A stretch of 64,000 nucleotides of DNA from Mimachlamys varia (Eukaryota; Mollusca; Bivalvia; Pectinida; Pectinidae): assembly GCA_947623455.1 (NCBI GenBank), contig OX392532.1:52703058-52767057 (forward strand). The letters run 5' to 3'. The notes under the pieces were generated by a model. The model had not been told where the DNA came from. It saw nothing but the letters and a program-made list of their open reading frames with translations, and did no database searches. Each line of letters starts with the position of its first letter. The first letter of the stretch is position 1. The position numbers and the translations under genes are program-made. Below are positions 35,082 to 47,568 of the stretch, piece after piece.

Positions 35082-35967
35082 TACAGTAAAACCCTGTTAT
35101 ATCGCCACCCGTTATACCGCAAAACCCGCTTATCGCCATGAATTTATTCAGAATGGATTTCCATCCACGTTAATGCACCCGTTTTACCGCAAAACTTGCC
35201 TATCGCCATCCGCAATAATATTTCCAGAACAAATAGTTAAAATAACACTATCATGACCTCGTTAATATCGCCAGATTGAAGTCAGAAGGACGCGTTGAGA
35301 TGTTATTGTTACGTGACTGACTGCCGACTGACAGGTGTCCGCGTGTGCACACATGGAATCAACGAACCATGGCTATTTCTTTGTTGTCTTTCTAATGGTA
35401 AGTTTCGGAAGTTATGATGAAAACAATATCATGAAACCATACAAATTCGCAGAAAAACATCCCTCTCCTCATCAGCATTAAAGGCCAACTCGATGCCGGC
35501 ATTTTGCATCCAAGTTTGTGTTGGTAAAGGAAATCTCCGAGAGTATTTTTATCAGCCAATCAAAGTACACAGAATTACATGTTGGGAAGATGTCATCATT
35601 TCCGTATTAGACTCGCAGCAAAACGGGGACATTCCCGTATTTGTTTTCGGACGGTAGGCCTTTATGACGTGATAAGCAGTCAGAGCGGTAGGTCTGCATC
35701 GGGGAATATGCCGCAATAGCTCGATAAGGGATAAATGTATATTTATGTACAATTCGATGCAATAATGTGATATGAATGATTTTTTTTTAAAAACAATTTC
35801 TGAAGTTAATTTTGATCTTCAAAGTTTACAGTTGTTATTGAAACACTTGTTATAAGGTTTGGACGGCAAACTCGGGTTTGAATGTCGAACCCGATATACC
35901 GCAAAACTTGTTATATCGCCAAAATCGCTGAGAACAGAAGGTGGCGATATAACGAGATTTTACTGTA
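35082..35967. mobile_element. Pogo/Tigger-like non-autonomous element, 886 bp
   Basis: The left end TACAGTAAAACCCTGTTATA plus TCGCCACC is matched inverted at the right end (GGTGGCGATATAACGAGATT plus TTACTGTA). TATACCGC/TATCGCC motifs recur inside both arms. TA flanks are part of the ends. No transposase ORF remains. Confidence 0.82.
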
Positions 35968-36181
35968 TTTGAATATGTGTATACGGTATGCAGTAAACAG
36001 TAAATTAGTGGTGAACAAGGGGAGGTAACTCCAGTATCACTAGCGGCACCACTGACATTTTGACAAAATTTCCTGGGTAAGAAACATTTTTACAAAGCAG
36101 CAATTGAAATGAAAAGCTCCACTGATCATGTTTATTCCTGCTTAACGAACATTTTAAGTGACACTTCACAAAGACCCGTAC

Positions 36182-36247
36182 CTTTTAAACTTGTCCTTCC
36201 GATCCTTGATGTCATCAGCCTCGTTATGGGTAAACAGGTCGGATATC
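36182..36247 (-). CDS. SANBR: SANBR exon 7
   Basis: Acceptor attttag/GATATCC, donor AAAAG/gtacgg. It encodes ISDLFTHNEADDIKDRKDKF followed by K, matching the family's ADLFTHNEVDDLKDKKDKFK. The length of 66 bp keeps phase. Confidence 0.93.
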
Positions 36248-36418
36248 CTAAAATAGTCCAATTGTTGTAAATTAGAAATCTTTTTTATTACAATTCTGTA
36301 ATATCCAAATTTTGTAGTAGAGATAATGACATGAATTCACTAATAAAACATTAGAAAGATATTAAAATCTTCAAAAACAGATTTCTCCTATTGTATTCAA
36401 CCTAACAAGCATTACAAT

Positions 36419-36603
36419 ATGCACCCTCGACAATCCGAACACCTTCGTTTCCAACCCAAGCCGTCCCGATCACAAGTTTTCCGGACTGCCGAGTTTTGGA
36501 CTAGTGAGTACAAATAACATTAACGAAATTCATTCCCGTGCAGTTCCGTCCGGATTGTGAGATTTCCGGACTATCAGCGTCCAGATTATCATGGGTCCAC
36601 TGT
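36419..36603. mobile_element. Short Tigger-like inverted-repeat element
   Basis: It contains GACAATCCGAACACCTTCG, TTTTCCGGACTGCCGAGTTT, GTCCGGATTGTGAGATTTCC and ends with TCATGGGTCCACTGTA, the phrase type seen at Tigger/pogo ends. The inverted repeats are imperfect. Confidence 0.5.
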
Positions 36604-36804
36604 ACATAAAAAGAGGGTACTAAATATCACCATGTACAGAGCAAAAGGATTTGAAATTTTAAAAAGACGGAAGATCGAATTGGCATATCAGTGAGGCAAG
36701 GAATTGTTTTATATGTTTCAATTATCGCACCTTTCCTCTTTACCTGAAAGGTCAATATACACTTACAGGGGTGGAACTGCTTACTTAATAGTTTGAATAT
36801 GTTA

Positions 36805-37125
<321 letters not shown>

Positions 37126-37439
37126 TCATTCACCTGATATATCTAAATGAACTTTTCCAACTTTTTAATTGGAGGAGTTCAAATGTGTCTTGCAGGGGTG
37201 AATAAGCTAAGATCTCAATCTGCAATACATATACACTTCTAAATCTTAAGTACAGATTAATTAGCCTGCAGGTACAATTAGAAAAATTCTACAAGTACAT
37301 TTCTATAGTTACTTGAAAATTTCACTTATTACTAGCCTACAAAACTCCATACCATTTTTTTCGGCTAAGAAAAATGTCAGAATGTGTAGAGATAAACACT
37401 AATATTAAAGACAAACGTTATATTGTACTCAGGATTAGC

Positions 37440-37920
37440 CTTGAAGCTGTCCCAATATCTTTTTCAAGCATAGAAACTGAAAAGGACCCCACTCATTTTC
37501 AGGATTCCCATCTTTTAAACAATGCACAAGCATAGGTGTCAACCTCTGAAATCTCCAATGAGGGAGATCTCCCCCATTCCATATTTCCAATGAGGGAGGA
37601 AGTGCATGAAATGCGACTAAAACTGCATTGCTCAATTTGTCATTCCCTTATTATGTATCAAAATAACTTCACAAAGTATTCATTTGATCCAAACACACCT
37701 GTTATGGTCATTACACACACCCTACAGTAACTAGGATACCATTTGACCACAAGATGTAGATTTTGAATTATTGTGGGTATAGACTTAAAAGAGGGAGATG
37801 TCAAGGAAGATTGGTAAATTTTGGTCAAAATGAGGGAGTCTCCCTCCTAATGATAGAGGTTTGACAGGTATGCACATGGACCCCATTTATTAAATGCCCA
37901 GCATGAACCCTGGTACTGTG
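37440..37920. repeat. Probable dispersed inverted-repeat element
   Basis: AGGTGTCAACCTCTGAAATC (37533) is matched inverted by AATGATAGAGGTTTGACAGG (37850). ATGAGGGAGATCTCCCCCAT and related GAGGGAG/CTCCCTC pairs lie inside. No ORF of note. Confidence 0.45.
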
Positions 37921-38000
37921 AATCTTTGACCTGTGAGTGATACAGTAACATTTGGGTTGGTTTTAATTAAGTTTTATGTCTTTTTAACAGCTGAACTCAT

Positions 38001-38670
38001 TTAAAGCAGACAATGCAAGTTAGAAAGCTTTCTTGTTGAGATTTTTAAAAAAAATAAGGCAAAGTAAAATTTTCAGAAAGTTTATGAGATGCCCCCTAAA
38101 AGGTAACTAAGGAATAGCAGACATTTTAGTTTTTGTCTTGCTTGAAAACAAGAATCTGCCTCCCTGGGTATAAAAGGCAACCAGCTTGTCAAACCAGTTT
38201 TTACACGTACACTGGACGTGCGAAGCACAACATACCTGCAGGAAAAACACCAGTGTAATGGACATCAATATGTCGAGTTAACATTTGAAAGCAGAGCGAA
38301 AAGTTCCGAACAGAATATGTACTCACTCCTAATACTACATGTAATAAACTTGACAACGCCTTGCCACTAAAGCGCTCGTAATGAAAATGTAGAGTTACAC
38401 GCGAGTATTTGTATTTGCTTTATTTGCAACACACTTACACATGCGAGTAAGGGGTAAATTTATGGACGGAAATAAATGGATATTGTAACAATGTTTACCA
38501 CACAGGAACTGATTACAGTTACTGACATGATGTTCCAATTGAATACTATGGTAGCTAGGTTTAGTAACCTGTTAGGGGGCATCTCAGAACCTTTCTAAAA
38601 AGTTTACTTTGCCATATTTTGTTTTTTAATCTCAACACGAAAGTTTTTTAACTTGCACTGTCAGCTTTAA
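38001..38670. mobile_element. MITE with TTAA target duplication (piggyBac/Kolobok-like)
   Basis: About 105 bp of inverted repeat: TTAAAGCAGACAATGCAAGT plus TAGAAAGCTTTC... on the left against ...ACTTGCACTGTCAGCTTTAA on the right, including the matching GGGGGCATCTCA segments. TTAA lies at 38001-38004 and 38667-38670. No transposase ORF. Confidence 0.82.
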
Positions 38671-38718
38671 GGACAAAAATTTACACTTGAAATTAAACGA
38701 TTAACATGTATGCAGTTA

Positions 38719-39018
<300 letters not shown>

Positions 39019-39312
39019 TCAAATATTTGTGTTGAGGTGTGAAATAGTAAAATGGTCAAAATTTCGTTATTTTTGCAAATTTTATTTTTCATGAGAATTA
39101 CCTCACTTATTAATTACCAAATCTTTTCATACACGAAATATGGTTCAGCAATGCAGTTACTCTTTTAATGTCCAGATTTTCTCTGTATTATGACTTGACC
39201 AGTCACCTGTGATCACATGACCATGGATATTTGCATTTGTACTAAAGTGAAATGTCTGAAATTATTCTATCAACTTACTATAATTGTTACTCTCATTGCA
39301 TAACTACCGAGA

Positions 39313-41393
39313 TGTAGACCAGGGACTATTTAATGTTTGGGTGGCATCCACGGTTATCCGTTGATGCATTCCTGGGAATTGGTGAGCCTGGGTGTGATCA
39401 GAATAGTAACCGGGAGTCCTATGCCCAACGGCTGAGACAGAGGCTGGAGTATGCCTACAAATCAGCCGCACGAGTTTCTGGGAAGCAGGCTGAGCAAAAT
39501 AAAGCCGCTTACGACGCTCGGGTACGGGAGTCAAAACTCTGTGTGGGAGATAGGGTTTTAGTCAGGAAAGTTGGACTGCAAGGTAGACAAAAACTTGCCG
39601 ATAAGTGGGAGCAAGCTCCTTACAAAGTAGTGGCAGCGGAAGTAGATGAGCTTCCGGTCTATAAAGTGCAGAGGGAAGATGGTGTTGGTGTCGTGCGAAC
39701 GCTCCACCGGAACATGTTGCTGCTATTTACAGCAATTCCAACTGACCTACAGCAAAGTGAGGCTGGGGCCAACCGCAGGGTTCGTCCAAATAAGGTCAGT
39801 AGGGTTAAGGCTCGGGTTGAGTCAAGTTCCAGCTCGGAGGAGACCGATGGGTCGAGCACAGACAGTGGACGGTATGTCATTCCTCAAAGGAGGACATCCA
39901 AGAGGGTAATTACCCTTGGGGCCCCTGGACCGGTCAGGAGGTCTACACTGTCACCACCATTAAGTCCATTGGTACATGAGTTGTCTTCCCCTGATGATGA
40001 CCCTGGTGAGTTATCTGCCATTGACCCAAAATCAGATGAGAGTCCATCAATACAAGAGTTGTCTCCCCCTGTTGACGACTCTGAGGTGTTGTCTGACCCT
40101 AACCCTGAAGAGGGTAACGTTCTGCCTGAAAACCCAGTTGAGATTTGCCCAAATACTCCACCATCCCATGACACTGAGAACCGACGTTCCAGTAGAACAC
40201 GAAATCCTCCGGATAGATACGGAGTCTGGACCACGTCGCAATTGGTTCTCAAATCATTTGATGAATCATTTTAATTAACCTTTGTTTTAAAGTTTGGGAT
40301 GACATGACTAGGTCACTATTATGTAATTAATAACCCTGGAATTTACAATATTCCAGCAATCTTGTAGTAAGACAAGGTTTTGAGGGTTTAACTGTATTAA
40401 CTGCAAATGTGCATAGATTCCTGGTCATATTGTGTGAATGTACGACATTTTAAAAAAATAAGTGTTTAGTTATAAGGTTGCATTATTTTTATACACGGTT
40501 TATTGTTTAACTGTGAAATAGTTCCCCAGTTATTGAATATAGGGGTTGGCCCCTGTGTTCGAGCTCAGCTATGTTCAATAAGGATTATTTTATTGAGTGA
40601 CAGTCTGGGAAACCGCAAACTGTACTTATTTATATGTTTATAGTTTGTTTCCAGGTGCATAATTTCATTTAGTTTGAATTTTCAGATTTCCTGTGATGTT
40701 AACTTTGTTTTCTATTTTCATTGCAGGTGTACTTATATTTATATACATACTGATGTTATAATTTGCCCTTTCAGCCTGTGAACATGGTGCTGGTTTGTTC
40801 ATTCCGGAACAAAACTTAATCTCTATATGTTTCTACATGGTTATTAATATTATAAAATACATGCTCCGTAATGTGGAATATGGGACATATTCAAATTAAG
40901 GGGGAGTATGTGTAGACCAGGGTTATACCTGCGGTATACCACTATATGTGTATGTGCTGTGTGAGCGAGATACGTGACGAGATGTCACACGTGTGTGTAT
41001 GTGTTGGAATGTGAATGCGTCCGACTGACTGTTGACAGACGGACTGTATGACTTAGCACGCGCTTTTCCCATCATACCCTAACTGGTTTTCCCTCCTATC
41101 TTCCGCCTATCTATCACTCGGCGCCGGCACTCTCACTAGTACGGACGTGCTTATGATATACTAGATACATACATGGTTGCAAGACCACTAGCAGATATCT
41201 ACTACTTGGGCCTGGGACGCCTGGCAAGTTATACACGCGTGAATGGTTTGTACTTTCGTTTCTGTGTACAGTCCGTTTCGTAAATGTCTGTATTCGTCGT
41301 TGTTTTGTTTCTGTTTTAGGTTTCCTGTACGTGTAATTAAATATTGGAAGAATCTACGGCTTGTTGTGTCTTATATTACGACCACACCCTACA
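39313..41393 (+). mobile_element. Ty3/gypsy-type LTR retrotransposon remnant, internally deleted
   Basis: The 3' LTR spans 40911-41393 (483 bp, TGTAGACCAGGG...CCCTACA), preceded by a polypurine tract AAGGGGGAGTA (40898-40908). At the left only the first 12 LTR bases (TGTAGACCAGGG, 39313-39324) remain, joined directly to the end of pol. The target duplication GAGA flanks the whole (39309-39312 and 41394-41397). About 4 kb or more of LTR, gag and most of pol is missing. It lies in the SANBR intron between exons 4 and 5, antisense to the gene. Confidence 0.88.
39333..40274 (+). pseudogene. Gypsy-type pol fragment: C-terminal part of integrase and acidic tail
   Basis: 313 codons open from the first ATG; the frame continues upstream only to the deletion junction at 39324. 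The start LMFGWHPRLSVDAFLG matches the end of gypsy integrase catalytic regions. Residues 65-130 (VGDRVLVRKVGLQGRQKLAD, KWEQAPYKVV) are the GPY/F-like C-terminal domain. The rest is a Ser/Asp/Pro-rich tail ending RRSSRTRNPPDRYG, typical of animal gypsy pol ends. Without the catalytic core it cannot act in integration. Confidence 0.88.
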
Positions 41394-41472
41394 GAGATTT
41401 AAAGAAAAATATATGGGAAAGATGAAAATTATTCATAACCAATCAAAAATTATCATTTGTAACTTTACTTAC

Positions 41473-41513
41473 AACTTTTAGCCTCATCACACACATGGAT
41501 GGTCATCAGAGGC
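41473..41513 (-). CDS. SANBR: SANBR exon 4 (41 bp), start of BTB-like domain
   Basis: A micro-exon with acceptor tttccag/GCCTCT and an ideal donor AGTT/gtaagt. It encodes PLMTIHVCDEAKS, matching the family motif IHVCDEAKN. It is too short to stand alone; support comes from phase (1 base + 39 + 1 base) and the motif. Confidence 0.85.
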
Positions 41514-41815
41514 CTGGAAACAAAATACATAAACAGAAATTTATGTACATACATCCTTCACTTTTCATCACAATGGTCAAGGTCACGGATTTTGAAATTT
41601 AGGAGGTAAATATGTTAGTCAACATTCCAACATCATGATCTCGACTTTGATGGGACCGTGAAAACTTTGAATTATCCGAGTATTTGAGTTATAGGCAAGT
41701 TTAAATGTTTGGTCAGGACCCGTGTAATACTTGAAATTGTACGAGGTCAAGAAGACTGGCTGATTTGACTTTATAAATTCGATTAGAGAGGTCAAGGTCA
41801 CATGTTTATACTTAC

Positions 41816-41885
41816 CCCTGGTCAGAACTGTGTCGACCTCCATTCTTACTTTTAGGATCGGCTAAGTCTTTAAAATCTTTATCAC
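41816..41885 (-). CDS. SANBR: SANBR exon 3, linker
   Basis: Acceptor ttccacag/GTGATAAAG, donor CAGG/ggtaag read as CAGGG/gtaagt. It encodes DKDFKDLADPKSKNGGRHSS, a polar linker before the BTB domain. Phases 1 to 2 fit both neighbours. Confidence 0.78.
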
Positions 41886-41973
41886 CTGTGGAATATTGAA
41901 ATGGATCATTCTAACATCTGGTCTTATTCTCTGGGTCTCCGTGTAAATCTCTCCTTTGTTCATATAATTAAGG

Positions 41974-42120
41974 ATTAACCTGTGATTTTGTTTAGTTTAT
42001 TAGATCATAAATCCAATGTAGCACGAGGTAAATTGCGTAAACGCGAAGCGGTTATGTTAAATTTACCGACTGCTCCATTGGATTTATGATCTAATAAACT
42101 AAACAAAATCACAGGTTAAT
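41974..42120. mobile_element. 147-bp foldback element (near-perfect palindrome)
   Basis: ATTAACCTGTGATTTTGTTT plus AGTTTATTAGATCATAAATC plus CAATG at 41974-42018 is repeated exactly inverted at 42076-42120. The 57-bp centre (GCGTAAACGCGAAGCGG) has weaker symmetry. It would form a very stable hairpin in the SANBR intron between exons 2 and 3. Confidence 0.85.
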
Positions 42121-43113
42121 TCTTATATTTACAGTATTTTCCTGTAAATGGTTCATATTTTTTCTGTTTAATTTAGCCCCATCTGCAGACATATATTTCA
42201 TTTCAAAACTTACAAACGTGAAAACAGTTCAATAAATGTAACAGCATAAAATTTGCATAAGCGGTAGCTAGCTCCGCCCATGTCAATTTGTTGATGATGT
42301 CATACAATTGTGATTTGAACGGGATAATTTGCATAGATCCGCCCACATGTATTGTTGTCAACGTCATAGAAATTTTGCACGTTCTCAAGTATAGTTATTG
42401 GAAAATAACACTAGTTTGCAGTACAATGGTTATCGAGTGAATATCAGTGTAGACTGTAAATATTTGATTCTGAGTTTGGATTATGGTATTGTTGATGCTT
42501 CGGTATTCTCTGAATATTAGTTAATATAATTATATCCAAATTTGTGACGATTACTAAGTCTGCCTGGTAACTCCTTCTAATTCATATTTCAATCAGCTAT
42601 GAATTTGAAATGGTTAGTTTTTAACATAAGTAATAAACGTCTTACCAAAATCTGTTATGATTACCTAGTCACTGTGGTTACTCATTTCAAAAACCTCAAG
42701 TAAAAATAATTTTATAATGAATGTGAACGACAAACTTGAAAAGAACTGATATCTTTTGTATTTCTTTATTCATATTGCAATGGTTGTTTAACTTTGTGGT
42801 AGGTCAGGGTTCAGAGAAAAGCACACTTGCTTATCACCATGGTGACAGGGGTTTAATTCACGATCCTTATGTGGTTCCTCATCAGCAGATTTCAATTCTT
42901 TTCAGTTTTTTATTTTTTTACATTTTTTTATATCGCTTCTAGAAAAAGTTAAATCTTGAATTGAAATGAGACAAACTCCACAAAAGTGGCAAAAGAACAT
43001 AAGTCACTTATAATCAACTCATTCACCTCCTGAAATTCCATAATGAAGTATTCCAAACTTTGAACTGGAAGAGTTCAAGTGTCTTTGGGGTGAATACGGT
43101 CAGTTCTGCTTAC
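42121..43113. other. SANBR intron 2, no gene recognised
   Basis: AT-rich sequence with a copy of the TTCACCCCTGA-type MITE at 43018-43098 next to exon 2. No exon found. Confidence 0.5.
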
Positions 43114-43276
43114 CTTTATTGCGGGCGGAGCCCGGACAGCTGCCTGTTTTACTGACGGTGTCAGACTCTGTAAAACTGATCTGGGACGAACTCCCGGGGA
43201 CAGCGTAACTTTTCTCAAACTGATTAAAGGCGTACACATCACCGGACAAAAGTAATTCTTCGTAACGTCTGGCCAC
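43114..43276 (-). CDS. SANBR: SANBR exon 2, end of SANT plus linker
   Basis: Acceptor gttacag/GTGGCC, donor AAAG/gtaagc; starts in phase 0 and ends in phase 1. It encodes VARRYEELLLSGDVYAFNQF, which completes the SANT helix (VARRYEEL aligns with the family's AKRFDEL), then a Ser/Thr-rich linker ending SARNKG. Confidence 0.85.
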
Positions 43277-44046
43277 CTGTAACATGTAATATTCTCACAT
43301 ACAGGGTACAGTGTACATAGCTATTGTTGGTACTGTCCAAAGATTCAAATAATGGAGGGGACTTTACATGCATGTAGTTTTCTTGAACAATTTATTTTCT
43401 TACATCTTTCAGTTGATTTGTTTTCATTTTTTTTCCATCATAACAAATGTTGAATTTAGATCCACTTTTGAACAGCAAGAATTTTACAAAATTTAGACAA
43501 ATCTTCAAAAAATATTACAATACTGTCAATGGTGCAAAACAACTAGGAAATCAAATTCCCATCCCCACCTTACTTTCCATTTTCTACGCATTTTACACAG
43601 AATCTTACATGTGATTTTTCATAATCTGACTATATCATCATGGAAAATGGCCTACTGTATATATAATGCCGTGCACTCCCAGGGTTTGTCCTAAATAATG
43701 ATAAGTGACATATCTTAATTACTTTTTAGTGCAAATCTTTATAAAATTCTTTTTTGTTTACATTTTAGAATGTTAATTCTCAATAAAAGTACTTGGTATA
43801 TATTTAAGGTAAAGGTTGAGCAAAATAGAAAATTTTGTCTACAACTTATTCCCATAATATATATACTACATATGTAATACACAGGTACAATGAGAGCTAC
43901 GATTCAAGTATATAAAATATCAGAAATGTTCGCCTGATAATTAGTTCGCCTGTAATTACCTGTCTTGGCCATAATATATACTACATGTACAATGATAGCT
44001 ACGAAACAAGTCTATAAAATATCAGAAATGTCCGCCTGATAATTAC

Positions 44047-44201
44047 CTGTCCTGGGGACATTCCAGGGATGAGTCTTGCTATGGCATCCCAGTTCTTGGT
44101 CTGAAGCTCATTGAAATCTTGGGAAGAAATTAGCGTCTTTAGAATGAGGTCGAGAGCCACACCAACCCGAGACGAGGGCTCCACACTCCCCATGTTGTAT
44201 A
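44047..44201 (-). CDS. SANBR: SANBR exon 1 (first coding exon), SANT start
   Basis: The acceptor is at 44202-44203 (minus: tttacag/TATACAAC) and the donor at 44045-44046 (ACAG/gtaatt). The likely start codon is 44193-44191, giving 49 residues beginning MGSVEPSSRV and ending NWDAIARLIPGMSPGQ, the first half of the SANT domain. Bases 44194-44201 would be 5' UTR, so at least one upstream non-coding exon is implied; it was not located. The exon's 5' half with its acceptor is repeated twice more upstream (44226-44480). Confidence 0.82.
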
Positions 44202-44480
44202 CTGTAAACACAAGGTCAGGTTTGAGTTAAGTTTTATGTGGAGATCAAAATTGGGAAGAAATTAGCATCTTAAGAATGAGATTGAGTGCCATACCAACCC
44301 GAGACGAGGGCTCCACACTCCCCATGTTGTATACTGTAAACACAAGATCAGGTTTGAGTTAAGTTTTATGTGGAGATCAAAATTGGGAAGAAATTAGCAT
44401 CTTAAGAATGAGATTGAGTGCCATACCGACCCGAGATGAGGGCTCCACACTCCCCATGTTATATACTGTAAACACAGGGT
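44100..44480. repeat. 126-bp tandem triplication of the first coding exon's 5' end
   Basis: Three copies (about 44100-44225, 44226-44351, 44352-44480) each contain, in the SANBR sense, tttacag/TATACAACATGGGGAG, the start codon and about 90 coding bases. The two upstream copies have changes (for example GCCATACC for GCCACACC) and do not contain the exon 3' half or donor. Confidence 0.88.
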
Positions 44481-44554
44481 CAAGTTTGAGTTTAGTTTTA
44501 TGTGGAGATCAAAATCAATCTTCCAGGTTTGAATCACAGTATGGATAAGTGTGA

Positions 44555-44665
44555 AACAGGAGAGGAAAAATGAACGGCCAGACTGGGTTTCAAACCCGGG
44601 ACCTCCAAAACTTTAGACGGACCCTCAATCAATTGAGCTATGCTGCAACTTGTACTCATAGATCT
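44555..44665 (-). mobile_element. tRNA-like SINE head
   Basis: The minus strand has TAGCTCAATTGATTGAGGGT (A-box region) and GGGTTTGAAACCC (B box), with no convincing acceptor stem, so it is read as a decayed tRNA-derived SINE. Confidence 0.6.
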
Positions 44666-45207
44666 AGAATTGACTGGGTTGATCGTCATTGACTTAAGAT
44701 GGCTGTCGATTGACTGATCGTCCATCTAGAGTTCAAAAGTTCTGATGCTCAAACTTTGTGCATTTTTCTTCTCCAGTTACACTTTTTTTTATTCATTACA
44801 CATTCAGTGTGCGAAAGTAATTCATGAAGTTCCATAGACAATACATGTAGGTCTATGGACATTTCGATTTGCATAGACCCAACAAAATTTCTGTAGATTG
44901 GATTTTTTCATCAATGTCAAAGAACCACTTAAAAGTTAAAACAGAGTGATTTCCCCTCCTTCAACCAATGTTTGAAAAAAATTGATTTCCAATGACAAAT
45001 TCAGCCAAACAAAACAGGAAATGAACACCATGCAAAAGAAATGCAATTGATATGATTCATTCTTTTCTCGACAATCATGAGGAATTAAATTGCTTAGACA
45101 TCAGGTCTACCGTACTAGCATTTTGCATAGACCGACAGGTTTTCCTGTGGCCTCGGTCTATCGGTCTATCATTACTTTCGCACACTGAACATTATATATA
45201 TAATTAC

Positions 45208-45430
45208 TGCAGCCGCAGTGGCCAAGCGGTTAAGATGTCCCGACATTCTACCGCTAGCCCTCCACCTCTGGATTGCGAGTTCGAATCCCATATGGGGCAG
45301 TTGCCAGGTACTGACTGTAGGTTGGTGTTTTTTCTCTGAGTATTCGGGCTTTTGTCCACCTCAAAAACCTGGCACATGCTTAAATGACCTTGTCTGTTAA
45401 TACATGTAGGACGTCAAAACAAAATAGCTA
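45208..45430 (+). mobile_element. tRNA-derived SINE
   Basis: The head has GTGGCCAAGCGGTTAAGATG (A-box region) and GAGTTCGAATCCC (B box). The body has GGTTGGTGTTTTTTCTCTGA and TCCACCTCAAAAACCTGGCA, and the tail is an AT-rich end. It is the same family as the source of the 62-bp array at 1-681. Confidence 0.78.
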
Positions 45431-45479
45431 AACCAAATCAAAAACATTACTGTAGCTGATCTAGACCAGCAGAGAGATC

Positions 45480-45560
45480 AATTGGTTGATTCTTCCATCT
45501 AAGAGTTCAGATCGAGGGTCCCGTGTTCAAACCCTGGTCTAGCTGTGCATTTCCCCCCTC
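45480..45560 (+). mobile_element. tRNA-like SINE head
   Basis: GAGATCAATTGGTTGATTCT (A-box like) and GTGTTCAAACCCTGG (B box); the similar unit at 49712-49795 has GATAGCTCAATTGGTTTAGC and GTGTTCGAACCCC. Confidence 0.55.
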
Positions 45561-45623
45561 GAGTGTTTCATTTAATTTGGGGCCTGTGACCAAACCTTGT
45601 TTCAAGTACTGGGTTCATACTTA

Positions 45624-45825
45624 TGTAATAGTTGGTCCCCCGGTGTGCGCGTGTGGGTCCGTAGGTCCAGGTCCAGAGAGGGTCGGTGTCAGCTTTACAC
45701 GTCACTCCGTGAATCCGTTTCGTGATCGTATAGTTTTAAAGGTCAAATAATAATCGGAGTCGACGACTGGACCTGCAATCCTCTCTAGACCTCGTGTCCC
45801 ACGTTCCCACACACACACACACACA
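45624..45825 (-). repeat. 3' LTR of the gag-only element
   Basis: Matches 49372-49565 almost base for base, with a longer CA run at the right edge (45810-45825). Confidence 0.85.
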
Positions 45826-47568
45826 GGTTGACACACAGGTTACAGGCCTGTTTCACTACAGGTTCGAACGCTGGATGTAGCGGAAGTACTAGCAATCGAT
45901 TCAATAACTCAACAAAGTGTTTCAATAAACAACTAACTATTTATTTACAAGACACAAGTATTAATGAAGAATATAAATGTATAACAATATAAACACGGAA
46001 GATCATAACATTAGTGTCACACAATGACAGCTAATGTTAAGTAACTCAATTCCTACGTGAACACGGCCCTTATACTAACCAACAGTAACACTGATACCCA
46101 AAGCTACAATCGATTCCCTCTAGATACCTATAGGTCTATTAGCGAACCAGTATGTATTATCGCCTAAGCCCGGAGCCCCTGACTAACATAATCTGTAGTT
46201 CCTTTATAGCACCCTATACTGTTGAATCCAAGTAACGATAACTCCACGTAGCACTAGATAGGTATCGGCACTGTTCACAGCACCTGGCCTATGTTGCGCG
46301 GTTTACCGCACATGAAGTTGGCAAGGTTTACCTCACCTAGAGGAGCGGGTCGGTTCACCGACCCTGTCAAGGCACTGATCCCTGCTCGGACCAGCCGTTA
46401 TATACCCCTGCTCCCCCTCCCCAAAATAGCCTCAAAGACGAGTGTTAAAACTGTTAATCTCTAACCCAGTTTCACCATCTAAAAGCATGTGAGGGAGAAG
46501 CGGTAACCCATTCCTGTTATTACTACCAACCACTTCCGGTCGTCTCAAAAGTGTAAACACACAGATTTCAGCACCGGTATCGTAGCAGCTAATCAGCCCT
46601 ACTCTAAGTTGTGATGAATAACAGGAAAGTGACAGATCTTTATCTGTACATCATAAACAATACTAATACTTAAACAAAGTATTACAAACATGAGAAGTCT
46701 AAACCCTAACTTCTCACACTCCTCCCCCCTAAGATCAAAGTAACATTTTTTTTTTCAATAAATTTACTTTGTCAAATAACAATCTAAACAAATAACCCCG
46801 TTATTATAGCTCTAGACTGCTAGGGTAATCCTACACAAGGCTACATATCAACTAAGCCTACCTGTTTAGTGTAACTTTCCAACATATATGCACACAGCAC
46901 ATTAGCAACACATATAACCATATTTTGAATGCAGTAATTTATCCAAGTTCAAAACTTCGTGCTACGTGCAACAAAAGTTCACAAAATTTCTGCAGTTCAC
47001 AAAAGTTCTGTTAGTTCGCTTCAAGTATGGCACGCGCGAAACACTTATTAACCACATGCGTTTAACTATAGACATTATAAGTCCACAAGTTATTATAGGC
47101 ATAAAGCGTAACAGTCTTTCAAGACACTGAATTAATCCTTATGTCCAATTTGTGGTATGGTTCCTCTTCCCTTCTGTCTGGTCGTCGGTTGGGAGCGTAT
47201 GGAGCTCCCCTATAATCCCATCGGCTCTCTGTCCCTGGTTGGACCATCGGATTGGGCCTGGACACTCTTCTTGAGCATTACGGATATGGAACTCGGCGAA
47301 ACTGTTTACAATTCCTTAAGATCCAAATCCGTGCTCACAGCAAGGTACAGCTCCCCCACTGCCTTCCAAAACTGGACAGTGGTTAATACCAATCATTCCT
47401 ACCTAACACATTCAATACTGACAACTGTTTACAGCTGCTCGGATTGTTACAGATACCCCCACCTATCCTGGTGTTGTATCATCTATTTTCCAATAAACCA
47501 TATAACCTATATCCTATACTACATATGTACACATCTAGCTACCTGCTTCACGTACACATTTAGCCTAG
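45826..47568 (-). other. Non-coding 3' part of the gag-only element
   Basis: No reverse transcriptase, RNase H or integrase motif seen in any frame; only scattered short ORFs. pol has been lost, or the element never had it (non-autonomous type). Confidence 0.6.
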
